A stretch of DNA of 64,000 nt, taken from assembly GCA_002354735.1 (NCBI GenBank), contig DEMD01000007.1, positions 62,001 to 126,000 on the forward strand, in the 5' to 3' direction. Below the pieces are notes generated by a model. The model was given only the letters and a program-made list of their open reading frames with translations. It searched no databases and was not told the origin of the DNA. Below are positions 19,008 to 27,752 of this stretch, in pieces; the stretch's first letter is position 1; each line of letters begins with the position of its first letter. Source of the DNA: Gammaproteobacteria bacterium UBA2679 (GTDB lineage: Bacteria > Pseudomonadota > Gammaproteobacteria > Pseudomonadales > Oleiphilaceae). The position numbers were made by a program, and so were the translations under genes.

Positions 19008-19036
19008 AAAAAAGCCGCTCGATTGAGCGGCTTTCT
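19008..19036. terminator. Rho-independent terminator, bidirectional
   Basis: A-run, then GCCGCTC pairing with GAGCGGC around GATT, then a T-rich tail. It serves the DUF1329 gene and the converging htpG. Confidence 0.88.
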
Positions 19037-19068
19037 TGTTTCTGCACTTACAGAAGCGGGTCAGTCAC

Positions 19069-20988
19069 CTAGCCGGCCAGTTCAACGATCAGCCTGTTCA
19101 GACGACTGACATAATCGCCAGGGTCCTTCAGTTGATCGCCACCAGCCAGAGTAGCCTGATCCAGCAGTATTCTGGTGAGGTCCTCGAAACGCTCGCCCGA
19201 CTGCTGTTCAAGTCGCTTCAACAGCGGATGCTCAGGGTTGATCTCAAGCGTGGGCTTGGACTCAGGCATGGCCTGACCAGCAGCTTCCATGATCTTGCGC
19301 ATCTGCACACCCATATCGTGCTCGGCGACAACCAGGCAGGCTGGTGAATCCGTGAGGCGATGCGTGACACGAACAGCCTCGACGTCGTCCTTCAGCACTT
19401 CCTTGATGCGACCCAGGAGCGGCTCGACCTGCTTCTCGACTTCTTCCTGCTTCTTCTTGTCCTCTTCGCTCTCGACGTCACCCAGGTCCAGCTTACCTTT
19501 GGCGACATCCTGGAAGCTGTGCTCGGCATACTCGTTGAGGTGAGACATCATCCACTCGTCGATGCGGTCGTGCATGATGAGCACTTCGATGCCTTTCTTG
19601 CGGAAGATCTCGATGTGAGGGCTATGCAGACCGGCCTTATAGCTTTCAGCCGTGACATAGTAGATCTTCTTCTGCTCTGAGCGAGCGCGCTCGATGTAGT
19701 CGTCCAGCGTGACGCTTTCAGCACCGGTTTCATCGTGCGTCGATGAGAAACGTAAAAGCTTCGCGATTTTTTCCCGGTTGGCCCAGTCTTCCGCAGGGCC
19801 TTCTTTCAACACCCGGCCGAATTCCTTCCAGAACTTGCTGTATTCCTCGTCTTTGTTGTCCTTCGCCAGCTTGGTCAGCATGTCGAGAATTCGCTTGGTC
19901 AGGCCACCACGCATACTCTCCACGGCCTTGTCGTTTTGCAACAACTCACGCGAAACGTTCAGAGACAGGTCATTTGAATCGACCACGCCCTTGGCAAAGC
20001 GCAGATACAGCGGCAGGAACTGTTCTGCGTCGTCCATGATGAAAACGCGCTGGACGTACAGTTTGAGGCCGCGTGGTGCTTCACGGTTGTAAAGGTCGAA
20101 CGGAGCCCGCGTAGGCAGATACAGCAGGCTGGTATATTCGAGCTTGCCCTCGACCTTGTTGTGGGACCAGGTCAGCGGGTCGCTGAAATCGTGAGAGATG
20201 TGCTTGTAGAAGCTCTTGTACTCGTCGTCAGAAATCTCGGACTTCGGCAGGGTCCAGAGCGCAGTGGCGGCGTTTACGCTTTCATAGGCGACCGCTTCAT
20301 CGCTCGCTTCCGCCTTGTCTTCTTCATCGTCTGCAGGCCCCTTTTCAACCGGCATTTCCACTGGGAAAGCAATATGGTCGGAGTACTTCTTGACCAGGCT
20401 CTTCAGGCGCCAGGCGTCGGCAAACTCTTTTTCTTCAGCTTTGAGGTGCAGGATGATAGACGTGCCGCGGGTCTCCTGAGTTTGCTGCTCGAGCGTGAAC
20501 TCGCCATCACCGGCTGATTCCCACTTCACACCAGCATCAGCTGGCGCACCAGCCTTGCGGGTAAGTACGGTGACGCGATCGGCTACGATGAAGCCACTGT
20601 AAAAACCGACACCGAACTGCCCAATCAGGCCAGCGTCCTTTTTCTGATCGCCAGACAGGTTTGCCAGAAATTCGGCAGTGCCGGATTTCGCTATGGTACC
20701 GAGATTGGTGATAACTTCCTGGCGGTCCATGCCGATGCCGTTATCAGAAACTGTGACCGTTCCTGCTTCCTTGTCGTAATCGATGCGGATGCGCAGACTT
20801 TCATCACCTTCGTAAAGAGTGTCATCAGCCAGCGCCTTGAAACGCAGCTTATCCAGAGCATCGGAGGCGTTGGAGACGAGCTCGCGGAGAAATATCTCCT
20901 TGTTACTGTAAAGGGAGTGAATCATCAGGTGAAGCAGCTGCTTCACTTCGGCCTGGAAGCCTAAGGTCTCTTTGACCGTATCGCTCAT
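19069..20988 (-). CDS. htpG: Molecular chaperone HtpG (bacterial Hsp90)
   Basis: 639 residues from the ATG at 20988 ([19 protein letters not shown]); the frame extends 10 codons further but AGGACACC precedes 20988. N-terminal GHKL ATPase landmarks: [14 protein letters not shown] (Asn for Mg), DNGIGM, and [13 protein letters not shown] (lid and nucleotide site). The middle and C-terminal dimerisation domains are complete to the usual end. It folds and remodels client proteins in the cytosol. A consensus heat-shock promoter lies about 95 bases upstream. Confidence 0.96.
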
Positions 20989-21082
20989 ATCGGTGTCCTG
21001 TTCTGACTGTTTGTTCAAGGCTAAAGGTGCTACAGCAGCCCTGCGACGCGCGCGGGCGAGTGTGTAGCCTGTGTGGTTTGTA

Positions 21083-21110
21083 ATGTGGGGATGACGGCCG
21101 GCTTTTCAAG
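21083..21110 (-). promoter_or_regulatory. Sigma-32 (RpoH) heat-shock promoter of htpG
   Basis: Read on the minus strand: CTTGAA at 21105-21110, 14 bases of spacer, then CCCCACAT at 21083-21090. This fits the RpoH consensus CTTGAA-N13..17-CCCCATnT with one difference. The start codon is about 95 bases downstream. Confidence 0.8.
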
Positions 21111-21137
21111 CGTCAGCGAACAAGCTGTTCGTGCGGG

Positions 21138-21169
21138 AAAAAAAAGGCCGATCCTGAACGGTCGGCCTT
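21138..21169 (-). terminator. Rho-independent terminator of the DUF3135 gene
   Basis: On the minus strand AAGGCCGA pairs with TCGGCCTT around a 10-base loop and is followed by eight T. It ends transcription 21 bases after the DUF3135 stop and insulates the htpG promoter just beyond. Confidence 0.87.
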
Positions 21170-21190
21170 ACTGCGAGAATTGTTTGAAAC

Positions 21191-21562
21191 TCAGGCTCTT
21201 GCCGCGCGGAATTTTTCGAGCTGGTAGACCTGGCAGGTATTCAGTTCACTTTCGGCTACAGCGGACGTTCCGCTGCGGTAAGCCAGTCTGGCCGGTGGCG
21301 GGCTCAGGTCTGACTGCAGCACGCTGTTGAGGTCGATCAGGGAATCGTGCATTAATTTGCTGATTCGCAGACATGCGGCCATCGGGTTTGAGGAGCCTCG
21401 TCGAATGGCATCGATTCTGAACTGAAGACCACGAAGTCGGCGCTCGTTGGACTCACCTGCTTCGGCAATTATGGCTTCGACGTGCGCCAGTCGCAGCTGT
21501 TCAAGCGCTTCGGGATCTTCTTTTGCCATGCGCTCGAGAATCTTGAAGTGTGGCAAATCCAT
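21191..21562 (-). CDS. DUF3135 family protein
   Basis: 123-residue soluble helical protein. The N-terminal half carries the DUF3135 pattern: LPHFKILERMAKEDPEALEQL, then RRLRGLQFRIDAIRRGSSNP and CLRISKLMHDSL. The C-terminal third is less ordered. The family is common in Pseudomonas and Marinobacter and has no known function. It follows the ABC1-kinase gene on the same strand after about 120 bases that contain a small hairpin. Confidence 0.75.
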   Translation of the reverse strand: MDLPHFKILERMAKEDPEALEQLRLAHVEAIIAEAGESNERRLRGLQFRIDAIRRGSSNPMAACLRISKLMHDSLIDLNSVLQSDLSPPPARLAYRSGTSAVAESELNTCQVYQLEKFRAARA

Positions 21563-21617
21563 GTTTAACGCTCCTTTTCACATACCGTACGGCTTGCTCG
21601 CCATCGGAAACAGCTAC

Positions 21618-21635
21618 CGCAGGCAACAGCCTGCG
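21618..21635. terminator. Small hairpin between the ABC1 kinase and DUF3135 genes
   Basis: CGCAGGC and GCCTGCG form a 7-bp stem around AACA. No T-run follows on the minus strand; it could be a weak terminator or a processing site. Confidence 0.3.
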
Positions 21636-21681
21636 CCCATGTAACAGTATGTAAAGTTGCGTAAATATTTGCAAGAATTGT

Positions 21682-23817
21682 CTATTTTTTAAACACTCTC
21701 CCTATCGCTCGCGAGGTCCGTTTTCGGGCGCCCAGATACGTCATCCGGGGTGCGAAAAGGCCCAGATCCAGAAGCAGGCCCCCAGTGATCTTGAGCCCCG
21801 AGCGCTTCTGCTGGATATGCAGGTACGTCGCCACCATCGCACTGAGTGATCGGCTCAGGTGCAGATAATCGCTCTGTACGATAATGCCCAATTGATAGGT
21901 ATTCGACAGCAGATGCATCACCGCCTGGAGCCGTCGCTGTAGGCCAGACAGGCCCTCACCTTTCAGCTGCAGCCAGAACCGCGGCTTCCATGGCACCCCT
22001 CTCAGACGATCGACGTGCTTCTTGTCGAGGGTTTCAGCCAGTGCGGCACGAATCGCAGCTCGCCGTTGCTGGTTCTCCTCTGGCTGAGTGCTCATGGCAA
22101 TGAGCGAGTCCGCAAGCGCATCGACGTCGCCGGTTAGCGCACCGCGGAGATACTGCCCGACCTGCGCCCACTTGCCTTCCATATCGACAGTCTTGCCCCA
22201 GTCGATCAGGAAGAGCTGGCCGTCTGCATCCACCATAATGTTGCCCGGGTGCAAATCGCCATGAAATTCCTGGTACCACAGCACGTGCTGCAGAACAGCA
22301 TGGACGAAGTCGCGGCCGATGCTGCGCTGGAGCCGGGTCCGCTCCCGTTCGGGCAGCTCTTTCAGTAACTGCTCGACCGAGCGTGCCGTGTCCAGATACT
22401 CCATCTCGATAACTCGGCCGCGGTTATTGAACAACCTGGGCACCGACCAGAATCCGCTATCAAGCGAGCGCTCATGGAAACGGGTCTGAATCTGAGCCTC
22501 GGACTGGAAATCCAGCTCCTGCTCAAATCCGCGTGTAAACTCTGACACCTGCTTCGACATCGATGCCAGGAAGGGCCGGAGCTTGCTGTGGGGCGCCCAA
22601 TACTGGCTGGAGATCAGCATCAGCTCAAGCGCCAGTGAGCTCATCTGAAACTCCCGCTCCAGATTGTGCCGGCTCACTTTCACGATGACAGGTATCAGCA
22701 CCTCAACGCCATTCTGAATGGTTGGACGCTTCGCCAGATACACCGACCCAATCGAGCCCGAGCGCAGCGGGCGACTGATGTCGAGGCTGAAATAGACTTC
22801 ATGCGGCTCCTTGCCGAAGCTCTCCATGAAGGCTTGCCTGACGTCTTCCGCCGACATGGGCTCGACATCCTGTTGGAAAACCTTCAGCTCCCGTGCGATT
22901 TCCTCAGGCAGAAAGTCAGCGTTCGCGGCGGCCACCTGGGCCATCTTGATAAACAGCGGTCCAAACTCGCTGACCATCTTCGCCACGATCTGCGCCTGGG
23001 TCTTGAAGTCCTTGGGATCGGTCTGCAGGAAAGGCTTGATGTAGCGAATCGCCTTGATCTGCCGTCGCAGGATGAGCAGATCACTCCTCAGTACCCGCGA
23101 CTTCTGCACCATCTCACTCATGGCCGATTGATTGAAGCGGCGGATATGCTTGGTTCGGTTCAGCAAATCGACGAGAAGTGGCTCGTAGGTCCGCAATACG
23201 GAACGAGTGATATCAAGATTGAGCTCGAGCACGCCCTTGAGTTCAGGCGCACTGATCAGCTCCTGAAAGAAGTCCCAGAACTCGTTGATAACCTGCTCCG
23301 GAATCTCGACCGGGCTGCGGCTAGTGACCTGCCTCACAAGATAGTGAATCAGGTTCTCAGTGGTTTCCTCATTCGGAATAAGCCGATAACGGCGCAGATA
23401 ACCGGTAAAAGCGCGCGAAGTATCCGCCATCGGATGGGTGTACAGCGCAGTGAAGAGTTCGTCGAGCGCGACGGAAAGTTCCTCGCGTGACATGGTGTCC
23501 TCACGGACGACAAGCTGCACCACCGGCAGAAAGGCCTTGGGCAGGCGAATGGTGCTGAGCGCAAACCGTCCTGCACTACGCAGTGCACGATCAGTCTGCT
23601 GCCTCAGCACTGGCAGATTGATCTCCACCAGCTTCCGGTCGCGAACGGAGTCGCTCTCGGCGGGGTTTATGTCATTCGATTTGGCGGTCACTCCAGCGTT
23701 ACGTTCAGCTGGCACCGTCTTCTTATTGCCGCTCATAGAGTCATATTGCCAACTTCGGAGTAAGTGGGTTAGCTTAACAACTTCGTATTTCCAATACAGC
23801 CTGAATCGCGCAAGCAT
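21682..23817 (-). CDS. ABC1/UbiB/ADCK-family atypical protein kinase-like protein
   Basis: 711 residues; MSGNKK at 23736 is an alternative start (684 residues). The C-terminal half is an ABC1 domain: a KxGQ-like motif appears as IKMAQ (about residues 297-301), the loop GSIGSVYLAKR stands in the place of the Ala-rich AAASIGQVH of UbiB, a VIVKV lysine follows, then the catalytic HGDLHPGNIM and the metal-binding LIDWG (about 545-565). The N-terminal roughly 270 residues are helical and specific to this subfamily. UbiB itself supports ubiquinone biosynthesis, but the unusual loop and long N-terminus suggest a paralogue of unknown role. It is transcribed apart from any ubi gene. Confidence 0.8.
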   Translation of the reverse strand: MLARFRLYWKYEVVKLTHLLRSWQYDSMSGNKKTVPAERNAGVTAKSNDINPAESDSVRDRKLVEINLPVLRQQTDRALRSAGRFALSTIRLPKAFLPVVQLVVREDTMSREELSVALDELFTALYTHPMADTSRAFTGYLRRYRLIPNEETTENLIHYLVRQVTSRSPVEIPEQVINEFWDFFQELISAPELKGVLELNLDITRSVLRTYEPLLVDLLNRTKHIRRFNQSAMSEMVQKSRVLRSDLLILRRQIKAIRYIKPFLQTDPKDFKTQAQIVAKMVSEFGPLFIKMAQVAAANADFLPEEIARELKVFQQDVEPMSAEDVRQAFMESFGKEPHEVYFSLDISRPLRSGSIGSVYLAKRPTIQNGVEVLIPVIVKVSRHNLEREFQMSSLALELMLISSQYWAPHSKLRPFLASMSKQVSEFTRGFEQELDFQSEAQIQTRFHERSLDSGFWSVPRLFNNRGRVIEMEYLDTARSVEQLLKELPERERTRLQRSIGRDFVHAVLQHVLWYQEFHGDLHPGNIMVDADGQLFLIDWGKTVDMEGKWAQVGQYLRGALTGDVDALADSLIAMSTQPEENQQRRAAIRAALAETLDKKHVDRLRGVPWKPRFWLQLKGEGLSGLQRRLQAVMHLLSNTYQLGIIVQSDYLHLSRSLSAMVATYLHIQQKRSGLKITGGLLLDLGLFAPRMTYLGARKRTSRAIGRVFKK

Positions 23818-23919
23818 CTGAAGCCCCAGCGATCGGCCTCTGACGTATACGTTTCAACTCAGCTTCCCGGGCCCCCGAATGACGAGGATCCAGGGATCGC
23901 GCTCCACAAGGAAAGACAC

Positions 23920-24696
23920 ATGGATAGTAAAACTGCACTGATTACCGGCGCATCTTCGGGCATCGGAAAGGCACTGGCGATCGAATTCGCGAAGGATGAC
24001 TGGAACCTCGTCCTTGTGGCACGCCGTGAGCAGGCCCTCGAGGAACTGGCGGCCGAGCTCGAGCGCGATCATCACTGCAAGGTGCAGGTCATCGCCTGTG
24101 ATCTTAGCCGCGACAAGGCTGCGCGCGTGTTATTCGACGAAACGAAGTCGCGCAATATCGTGGTAGATTGCCTGGTCAACAACGCAGGCAGGGGCACCTT
24201 TGGCGACTGGATAGAGCAGGATCCGGATTTCAACGAGGACACTATCGCGCTCAACGTAGTGGCATTGACCAGTCTTTCGCACCTGTATGCCAAAGACATG
24301 GTAAAACGCGAGCTCGGCTACATACTGAACATCGCCTCGATCGCCGGCTTCGTACCCGGCCCCAACCTCGCCGTCTACCACGCCACCAAGGCCTTTGTTC
24401 TGTCTTTCAGTGAAGCCATCGCTACCGAATTGAAAGGCACTGGCGTCAGCGTAACGGCGTCCTGCCCCGGACCGACTGAATCTGAATTTTTCGCACGCTC
24501 AGGCTCGACCGAGGTCAAGGCTTTGAAACATACGCCTATCATGAGTGCTGAAGCAGTGGCTCGAGAAGCCTACCACGCCATGTTGAAGGGTGAACCGGTG
24601 AAGGTCCATGGTCTGCTGAACAAGTTGATCGTGCAGTCTCCGCGCATTTTACCGAAGGCGTGGATTGCCCCAATGGTCCGACGACTCACGGCCTGA
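23920..24696 (+). CDS. Short-chain dehydrogenase/reductase
   Basis: 258 residues of classical SDR type: cofactor motif TGASSGIGKA (residues 9-18), NNAG (about 88-91), catalytic Ser in NIASIAG and YHATK (about 156-160), then PGPTESEF. The start follows AAGGAAAGAC. The sequence is close to the DltE/YqjQ-like group that acts on lipid-like or unknown carbonyls; the substrate cannot be deduced. A GC-rich hairpin follows. No operon partner. Confidence 0.85.
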   Translation: MDSKTALITGASSGIGKALAIEFAKDDWNLVLVARREQALEELAAELERDHHCKVQVIACDLSRDKAARVLFDETKSRNIVVDCLVNNAGRGTFGDWIEQDPDFNEDTIALNVVALTSLSHLYAKDMVKRELGYILNIASIAGFVPGPNLAVYHATKAFVLSFSEAIATELKGTGVSVTASCPGPTESEFFARSGSTEVKALKHTPIMSAEAVAREAYHAMLKGEPVKVHGLLNKLIVQSPRILPKAWIAPMVRRLTA

Positions 24697-24708
24697 AGGC
24701 AGCGCCTC

Positions 24709-24730
24709 GCCGGCCTGATTCGTGGCCGGC
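24709..24730 (+). terminator. GC-rich hairpin after the SDR gene
   Basis: GCCGGCC (24709-24715) pairs with GGCCGGC (24724-24730), followed by TTCTC. It is a possible but weak terminator. Confidence 0.45.
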
Positions 24731-24837
24731 TTCTCAACTACGGCCGATTCGCTGGTTAAAATACCAAGGCCGATTAGACTTAGGAGACGTAGTTCCATAC
24801 GCCGAACCAAGCAAGCACGTTCCTCAGGCAGGCCTAT

Positions 24838-25743
24838 ATGACAGTCATCAGCGATAGAACAGCAAACAGTTTCGTGGACACGGTCGAGCGACGGGTGGAC
24901 AAGGGAGACATCGATATTCCCATGCTGCCTGACACCGCCCTGCAGGTCATCAGGGTGACACAGGATCCGGATTCGGATGCACAGGACCTGCTCAAGGTCG
25001 TACAGACCAACCAGGCTATTGTCGGCAAGATCATGAGCACCGCCAACAGTGCAGCGTATGCTTCAGCCAGCGGCATCACCTCGATACAGCAGGCCATTGG
25101 CCGTCTGGGCATGAACATCATCCGTGATATCGCCCTCGCCAGCTCACTGAACGCGCGCCTGTTCGACGCACCGGGTCTTGAAGGTCATGTGCAGAATGCC
25201 TGCGAACATGCTCTCATGACTGCGCTGTGGAGCCGCCGTATAGCCCAGCACCTGCACGGTGACGCCGATACCGCCTTTCTTTGCGGTCTGCTTCACTCCG
25301 TCGGCTTGCCGATCATGATGCAGGAAGTCGTGGACGTCGCTGAGTCCACTGGCATGCAGGACCTCACCGAGCAGCTCGAATTCGTCATAGATATAGCCTA
25401 CGAACTGACGCCTCAGGCAACCGCTCTGGCTTTGAAGAGCTGGAAGTTACCAGCGACTATCAATGCCATCATCGGCAACTATCTGGGATCGCGTGATACC
25501 GATAACAGTCTTCAGTTGGCAACGGAGGCAGCGGGCCAGGTCGATGAAGCAGAGCAGCAACAGAGTCGCTTCCTCGCCGCTGCGGTGGACCTGGCCAGCC
25601 ATGGCATGGTCGATTTCCTCGATGCAGCCGAACTGGTGAAGCTCGAAAGTATTCAGGCGCTTGGACTGAGTCAACAAGGCCTTGAGCAGCTCATCGCCGC
25701 AGGCGACACGGTCAAGAGCCAGTTTGACGCATTCTCCCTATGA
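24838..25743 (+). CDS. HDOD domain signalling protein
   Basis: 301 residues covering one HDOD domain: MLPDTALQVIRVTQDPDSDAQDLLKVV, then ANSAAYASASGITSIQQAIGRLGMN and CGLLHSVGLPIM. HDOD proteins are HD-like, usually without phosphohydrolase activity, and work in signalling, chemotaxis or DNA-repair regulation. Metal-binding HD residues are not evident. The ATG at 24838 follows AGGCAGGCC. It ends 13 bases before the preferred start of the next gene, so the two are probably co-transcribed. Confidence 0.82.
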   Translation: MTVISDRTANSFVDTVERRVDKGDIDIPMLPDTALQVIRVTQDPDSDAQDLLKVVQTNQAIVGKIMSTANSAAYASASGITSIQQAIGRLGMNIIRDIALASSLNARLFDAPGLEGHVQNACEHALMTALWSRRIAQHLHGDADTAFLCGLLHSVGLPIMMQEVVDVAESTGMQDLTEQLEFVIDIAYELTPQATALALKSWKLPATINAIIGNYLGSRDTDNSLQLATEAAGQVDEAEQQQSRFLAAAVDLASHGMVDFLDAAELVKLESIQALGLSQQGLEQLIAAGDTVKSQFDAFSL

Positions 25744-25756
25744 TGATGCGGCAGGC

Positions 25757-27616
25757 ATGAACTCGGGGGCGGATCAGTCAGCAGTAAGGGCCGATGGCCC
25801 CTCCAGGATTAAGTCGTTTGCTGGCAGCCCCTTCGCCAATGGCCCTCTGGTTCTCGAGCCACTCTACCGGCCGGATCTCATCATCTTCGACTGGCACGGG
25901 ACACTGGTCGACACGCTGGATGCGGTGTATGCCTCGATGCAGGAGGTTTTGCTGCAGCTGGAATCGCTCGACCTGCTAAAGGACCTCGTCGACGAGGCGG
26001 ACACACGTACTGAAGCTGAAGCACGCCTCGTTCGTTACATCAGGATCTACCGTAAACTCCATCCGTCGATCCTGGCAGAGAAAAAACACTCCCGCACTGA
26101 ATTGTTCAACATCATCTTCGGCGATAACGAGCAGGCAAAATCGATAGCCCATGCGGCTTACAACGAACAGTACCGGCAGAACTACGGCCAGGTCAGGCCA
26201 TTTCAGAACGGCATTGAAGACTATCTTGCCAATTTCGCGGCCGCTGGCATCCGGCTCGCAGTAGCCACCAATCGCAGCCGTGAGTTTCTTGAAGCTGAAT
26301 TCAGCTCGCTGGGAGACTGGGGGCGCTATTTTAGCGTGACCGTCTGTGCTGACGAGGTCGACAGCTATAAACCCCGACCCGAGATCTTGCTCGAGGTCCT
26401 GAAGCGGGCCTCTGTATCCACCGGTGCGCCCGTGAAGGCCTGGTATTTCGGCGACAGCCCGACTGATATGCTCACGGCCTGGCGTGCCCGCCAGCATCTG
26501 ACAAGCACAGCCGCCGCGGATCAGATCCGCGGCGTTTATTTCAACGCGGCGCACTGGGATACCAGTTGGATGGATGCCCTGTTGGCCGAGCCTGCGGAGA
26601 AACGGGAGCCGTCGCTGGTACCGGCGGCCGCCTGCGCCAGTTTCGGCCAGCTGAGAACGCTGCTGGCGAATTGCTTCAGCGGCGCTGACGATGGGCCCGA
26701 CATCGCAAGTATCGCACTGACAGACCCGGAGTTTCCCGCTTACGACGCGCGGCAGCCGCCGCCCTCACGAATAGAACCAGACTGGCACCCGGCCGTGGCA
26801 CGGCTGAGCGAACCGCGGGTCATCCTCTTCGACTGGCATGCTACCCTCGTCGACACACTCGACGCCATGTATCACGCCGTCGACGATATGCTGTTACAGC
26901 TGGACTCGCTCGCACTGACGAGCCACCTTATGTCGCCGTCGCAGAGCCGTACACTGGAAGACGCGCGACTGGTCGAACATGTCAGACATTATCGCCAGCT
27001 TCACCCTAAGGTGCGGGCAGACCGGAAGATCTCACGAACTGACATTTTCGAAGTGCTGTTCGGTGACGATCAGGACGCGAAGAATCGCGCCCACGCTGCC
27101 TTCACCCATCACTACCGCGCTCACTTTGGCACAGTGTTGCCATTCGAACCGGGCATTCGCCCCATGCTCGAAGGTCTGCATGAACTCGGTATCGTAACCG
27201 GCATCATTACCAACAGAGACCGCGAGTTCTTTGAACAGGAGCTGGCTATTGTTGAAGACGGCAGCTGGGTCTCGCTCTTTGATACCGATATCTGCGGTGA
27301 CGATACCCAGCTCCGCAAGCCGCATCCGCATCAGATCCTCAAGGCACTCGACAATCTCAAGCGTGCTCCGGGGCGCGATGTCTGGTACGTCGGCGACAGT
27401 ACCACCGATATACGGGCCGCCGCGAAAGCCGGTGTAACCGGCGTATTCTTCAACGGCGCGCAATGGGACCAGAACTGGTTGATCCGGATCTTTCCCGGCA
27501 GTGAGCAGTTTCCAGACAAGCCGGATGTCGTGGTGAACGATTTCTCCGAGTTCTGGGCGCTGGTACTCGCCTGTCAGGCGAAAATCCGCGAAGGCGGCCG
27601 CCAGAGACGTCGCTAA
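25757..27616 (+). CDS. Tandem-duplicated HAD-superfamily protein with DWH motif I
   Basis: 619 residues made of two homologous HAD modules. Module 1 carries FDWHGTLVDT (residue about 44), ATNRSRE (motif II Thr), YKPRPE (motif III Lys) and FGDSPTD (motif IV). Module 2 repeats them as FDWHATLVDT (about 357), ITNRDRE, RKPHPH and VGDSTTD. Shared segments between them (LHPxxxAxxKxSRTxxFxxxFGD, VxFNxAxWDxxWM/L) show an internal duplication. In both copies the second Asp of DxD, the general acid of HAD phosphatases, is His. The start is taken at ATG 25757; a start at 25682 would overlap the HDOD gene by 62 bases. Substrate unknown. Confidence 0.8.
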   Translation: MNSGADQSAVRADGPSRIKSFAGSPFANGPLVLEPLYRPDLIIFDWHGTLVDTLDAVYASMQEVLLQLESLDLLKDLVDEADTRTEAEARLVRYIRIYRKLHPSILAEKKHSRTELFNIIFGDNEQAKSIAHAAYNEQYRQNYGQVRPFQNGIEDYLANFAAAGIRLAVATNRSREFLEAEFSSLGDWGRYFSVTVCADEVDSYKPRPEILLEVLKRASVSTGAPVKAWYFGDSPTDMLTAWRARQHLTSTAAADQIRGVYFNAAHWDTSWMDALLAEPAEKREPSLVPAAACASFGQLRTLLANCFSGADDGPDIASIALTDPEFPAYDARQPPPSRIEPDWHPAVARLSEPRVILFDWHATLVDTLDAMYHAVDDMLLQLDSLALTSHLMSPSQSRTLEDARLVEHVRHYRQLHPKVRADRKISRTDIFEVLFGDDQDAKNRAHAAFTHHYRAHFGTVLPFEPGIRPMLEGLHELGIVTGIITNRDREFFEQELAIVEDGSWVSLFDTDICGDDTQLRKPHPHQILKALDNLKRAPGRDVWYVGDSTTDIRAAAKAGVTGVFFNGAQWDQNWLIRIFPGSEQFPDKPDVVVNDFSEFWALVLACQAKIREGGRQRRR

Positions 27617-27639
27617 GCCAACACGATCTTAAATAAACG

Positions 27640-27668
27640 CTGACAAGCACAAAACTATCTGCCATTAT
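27640..27668 (+). promoter_or_regulatory. Candidate sigma-70 promoter of alkB
   Basis: CTGACA, 17-base spacer, CATTAT, about 85 bases before the alkB start. Overlapping its 3' end, ATTGT (27667-27671) and ACAAT (27683-27687) form a short inverted repeat that could bind a regulator. Confidence 0.4.
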
Positions 27669-27752
27669 TGTCCTACAAAACAACAATCGAACAATGACCA
27701 CCCCAGCACCGGTAGGTTCCGGTCTTGTAGGTCATGGACGGGGAGAGATTTT

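Noticed and set aside
22666..23490. Plus-strand frame of 274 codons
   Set aside because: Antisense to the ABC1-type kinase gene; no features of its own.
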